Shown: in pieces, positions 6,048 to 7,060 of the stretch
How the letters are laid out: every line of letters starts with the position of its first letter
How positions within the stretch are numbered: position 1 is the stretch's first letter
Origin: DYHD01 sp037445375
GTDB taxonomy: Bacteria; Nitrospirota; Thermodesulfovibrionia; Thermodesulfovibrionales; Dissulfurispiraceae
DNA length: 7,060 bases
Direction: 5' to 3'
NCBI GenBank assembly: GCA_037445375.1
Contig: JBBIKS010000086.1
Coordinates: forward strand, 1 to 7,060
Notes under the pieces: model-generated
Database searches by the model: none
The model's input: only the letters and a program-made list of their open reading frames with translations
What the model was told of the DNA's origin: nothing
Position numbers and translations under genes: made by a program

Positions 6048-7060
6048 CTACTTCCATCCTATAATTGCAAAATCCTGAAATCCAAAGAGGATTTTATTCA
6101 GCTTTCTTGTATTTTCATCATCCCCTTCGAGTTTTATTTCATCAGAAACAGGAGATGAGAATTTTACCTCTACGTTTATAAAGCCCGAAGCTTCTACCAG
6201 AAATTTAAGGGTATCGCATGGTATCGGATTTCTATGAGTAAGATCTAAAAAGAAATTTCTCAATGAATACAGGCTATATGGATTTACCGTTTCAAGAATT
6301 AGCACACCACCATCTTTAATCTTCTGGAATGATGCCTTTATAAGCTCTATTAAATATTCAGTATTTAAGTGCTCAACAACCTGAAAGGCAGTTATGCCAA
6401 TCAGTGAATTGTTTTTAACAGTTTTTAAATAACTGAGAGCATCCGTTAACTCAGCATTTAAAGCAAATTCAGAACATATAATTATGTTTTCCTCATTTAT
6501 ATCTACACCTTTTGCAGGTATATTATTTTCATATAAGATTTCAAGAAACTCACCCCTGCCACAACCTAAATCTAAATGATAGCTGCCTTTGGATTTTTGA
6601 TATGCCGTTTTTATGTGATGCAAATATTCCAGCTGCCTTTTTTTAATGGTGTCTCTTGAACCCCTGAATGTATTTTCAAATGCAAAATAGGTGTAACTTT
6701 CAGGTGAGAAATCCTTATTAGCAATTTCTTTGATTGACTGATTGATATCAATTTCAGCACGCTTCTTTAATTCATAACTCAATAATTCTATTTTTCTACT
6801 TATGAAGTTAATATTTCTATTTAAATCATTGAAGAGTTGAGGTTTTTTGATAATTATTTCTTTTAAGTCTTGAATCTCGGAATGCAAGGCGTTCATATTT
6901 TGATTCAACATAGAATGAAAATCTTCTTTTATATTATTGACGTCTGCCTCTCTTTCAGTAATTTTAGACAGAAGCTTTTCCATATTTAATTGTAATAATT
7001 CCCTAATAGACTTATCTTTTTCAGCTAACTCAGCCCTGAGATTGGTTAAATCCTGATAGA
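6048..7060 (-). CDS. Coiled-coil SAM methyltransferase, 5' end outside the window
   Basis: The frame stays open to the window edge. The ATG at 6983 has no Shine-Dalgarno, and 25 further in-frame codons (YQDLTNLRAELAEKDKSIRE...) continue the same helical pattern, so the true start is beyond 7060. Counting from the Met at 6983, the upstream codons plus residues 1-90 are charged, heptad-like sequence, i.e. a coiled coil. YFAFENTFRGSR (99-110) is a signature that precedes the methyltransferase core in this family. HLDLGCGRGEF (136-146) is SAM motif I, VDIN (160-163) motif II, and TAFQVVEHL (198-206) and GGVLILETVNPYSL (225-238) the later core motifs. The end, FGFQDFAIIGWK, is typical. Relatives occur in O-antigen and capsule loci. 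A role in capping or methylating a glycan is likely, and the coiled coil suggests multimerisation or docking to a partner. It is the first visible gene of the block. Confidence 0.85.
   Translation of the reverse strand, partial: YQDLTNLRAELAEKDKSIRELLQLNMEKLLSKITEREADVNNIKEDFHSMLNQNMNALHSEIQDLKEIIIKKPQLFNDLNRNINFISRKIELLSYELKKRAEIDINQSIKEIANKDFSPESYTYFAFENTFRGSRDTIKKRQLEYLHHIKTAYQKSKGSYHLDLGCGRGEFLEILYENNIPAKGVDINEENIIICSEFALNAELTDALSYLKTVKNNSLIGITAFQVVEHLNTEYLIELIKASFQKIKDGGVLILETVNPYSLYSLRNFFLDLTHRNPIPCDTLKFLVEASGFINVEVKFSSPVSDEIKLEGDDENTRKLNKILFGFQDFAIIGWK

Overview
The window is bacterial, moderately AT-rich DNA. It holds one long gene on the + strand (146-1960) and, converging on it, a tightly packed minus-strand block that fills the rest (2071 to beyond 7060). 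The + gene encodes an exported protein with a Gram-negative-style signal peptide, and the minus block looks like part of a surface-polysaccharide locus, so the source is most likely a diderm bacterium. The kind of protein encoded by the + gene (signal peptide, FnIII-like domain, S74 chaperone tail) would fit Nitrospirota or deltaproteobacteria-like lineages. That placement is an impression, not something the sequence proves. There is no tRNA, rRNA, CRISPR array, transposase or integrase in the window.

Layout. Positions 1-145 are a leader with a consensus -35 box, several candidate -10 boxes, a small palindrome and a strong Shine-Dalgarno. Positions 146-1960 encode a 604-residue fibre-like protein: signal peptide, an FnIII-like beta domain, 17-residue NTF.G..AG repeats, and a C-terminal Peptidase_S74 (intramolecular chaperone) domain followed by a coiled coil. 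A GC-rich hairpin at 1971-1994 sits between the converging genes. Read in its own 5'->3' direction (7060 down to 2071), the minus block encodes a coiled-coil methyltransferase cut by the window edge, a broken methyltransferase of the CmoB/DUF1698-like type, two GT4-type glycosyltransferases, and a Methyltransf_24-like methyltransferase.

How the genes fit together. The three last minus-strand genes are joined by ATGA stop/start overlaps, and the other gaps are 20-33 nt, so the block is probably one transcript whose promoter lies outside the window. Two glycosyltransferases with three methyltransferases suggest assembly and O-methylation of a surface glycan (O-antigen, capsule or exopolysaccharide). 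No flippase, polymerase, ABC transporter or sugar-nucleotide gene is visible, so only part of the locus is here. The fibre gene is transcribed separately, and its link to the glycan locus is positional only.

Most notable points: the intact-looking self-cleavage dyad in a cellular, secreted S74 protein; the two-unit higher-order repeat in that gene; the methyltransferase broken by an apparent small out-of-frame deletion; and the coiled-coil methyltransferase, which invites comparison with chain-length-controlling WbdD-type terminators.
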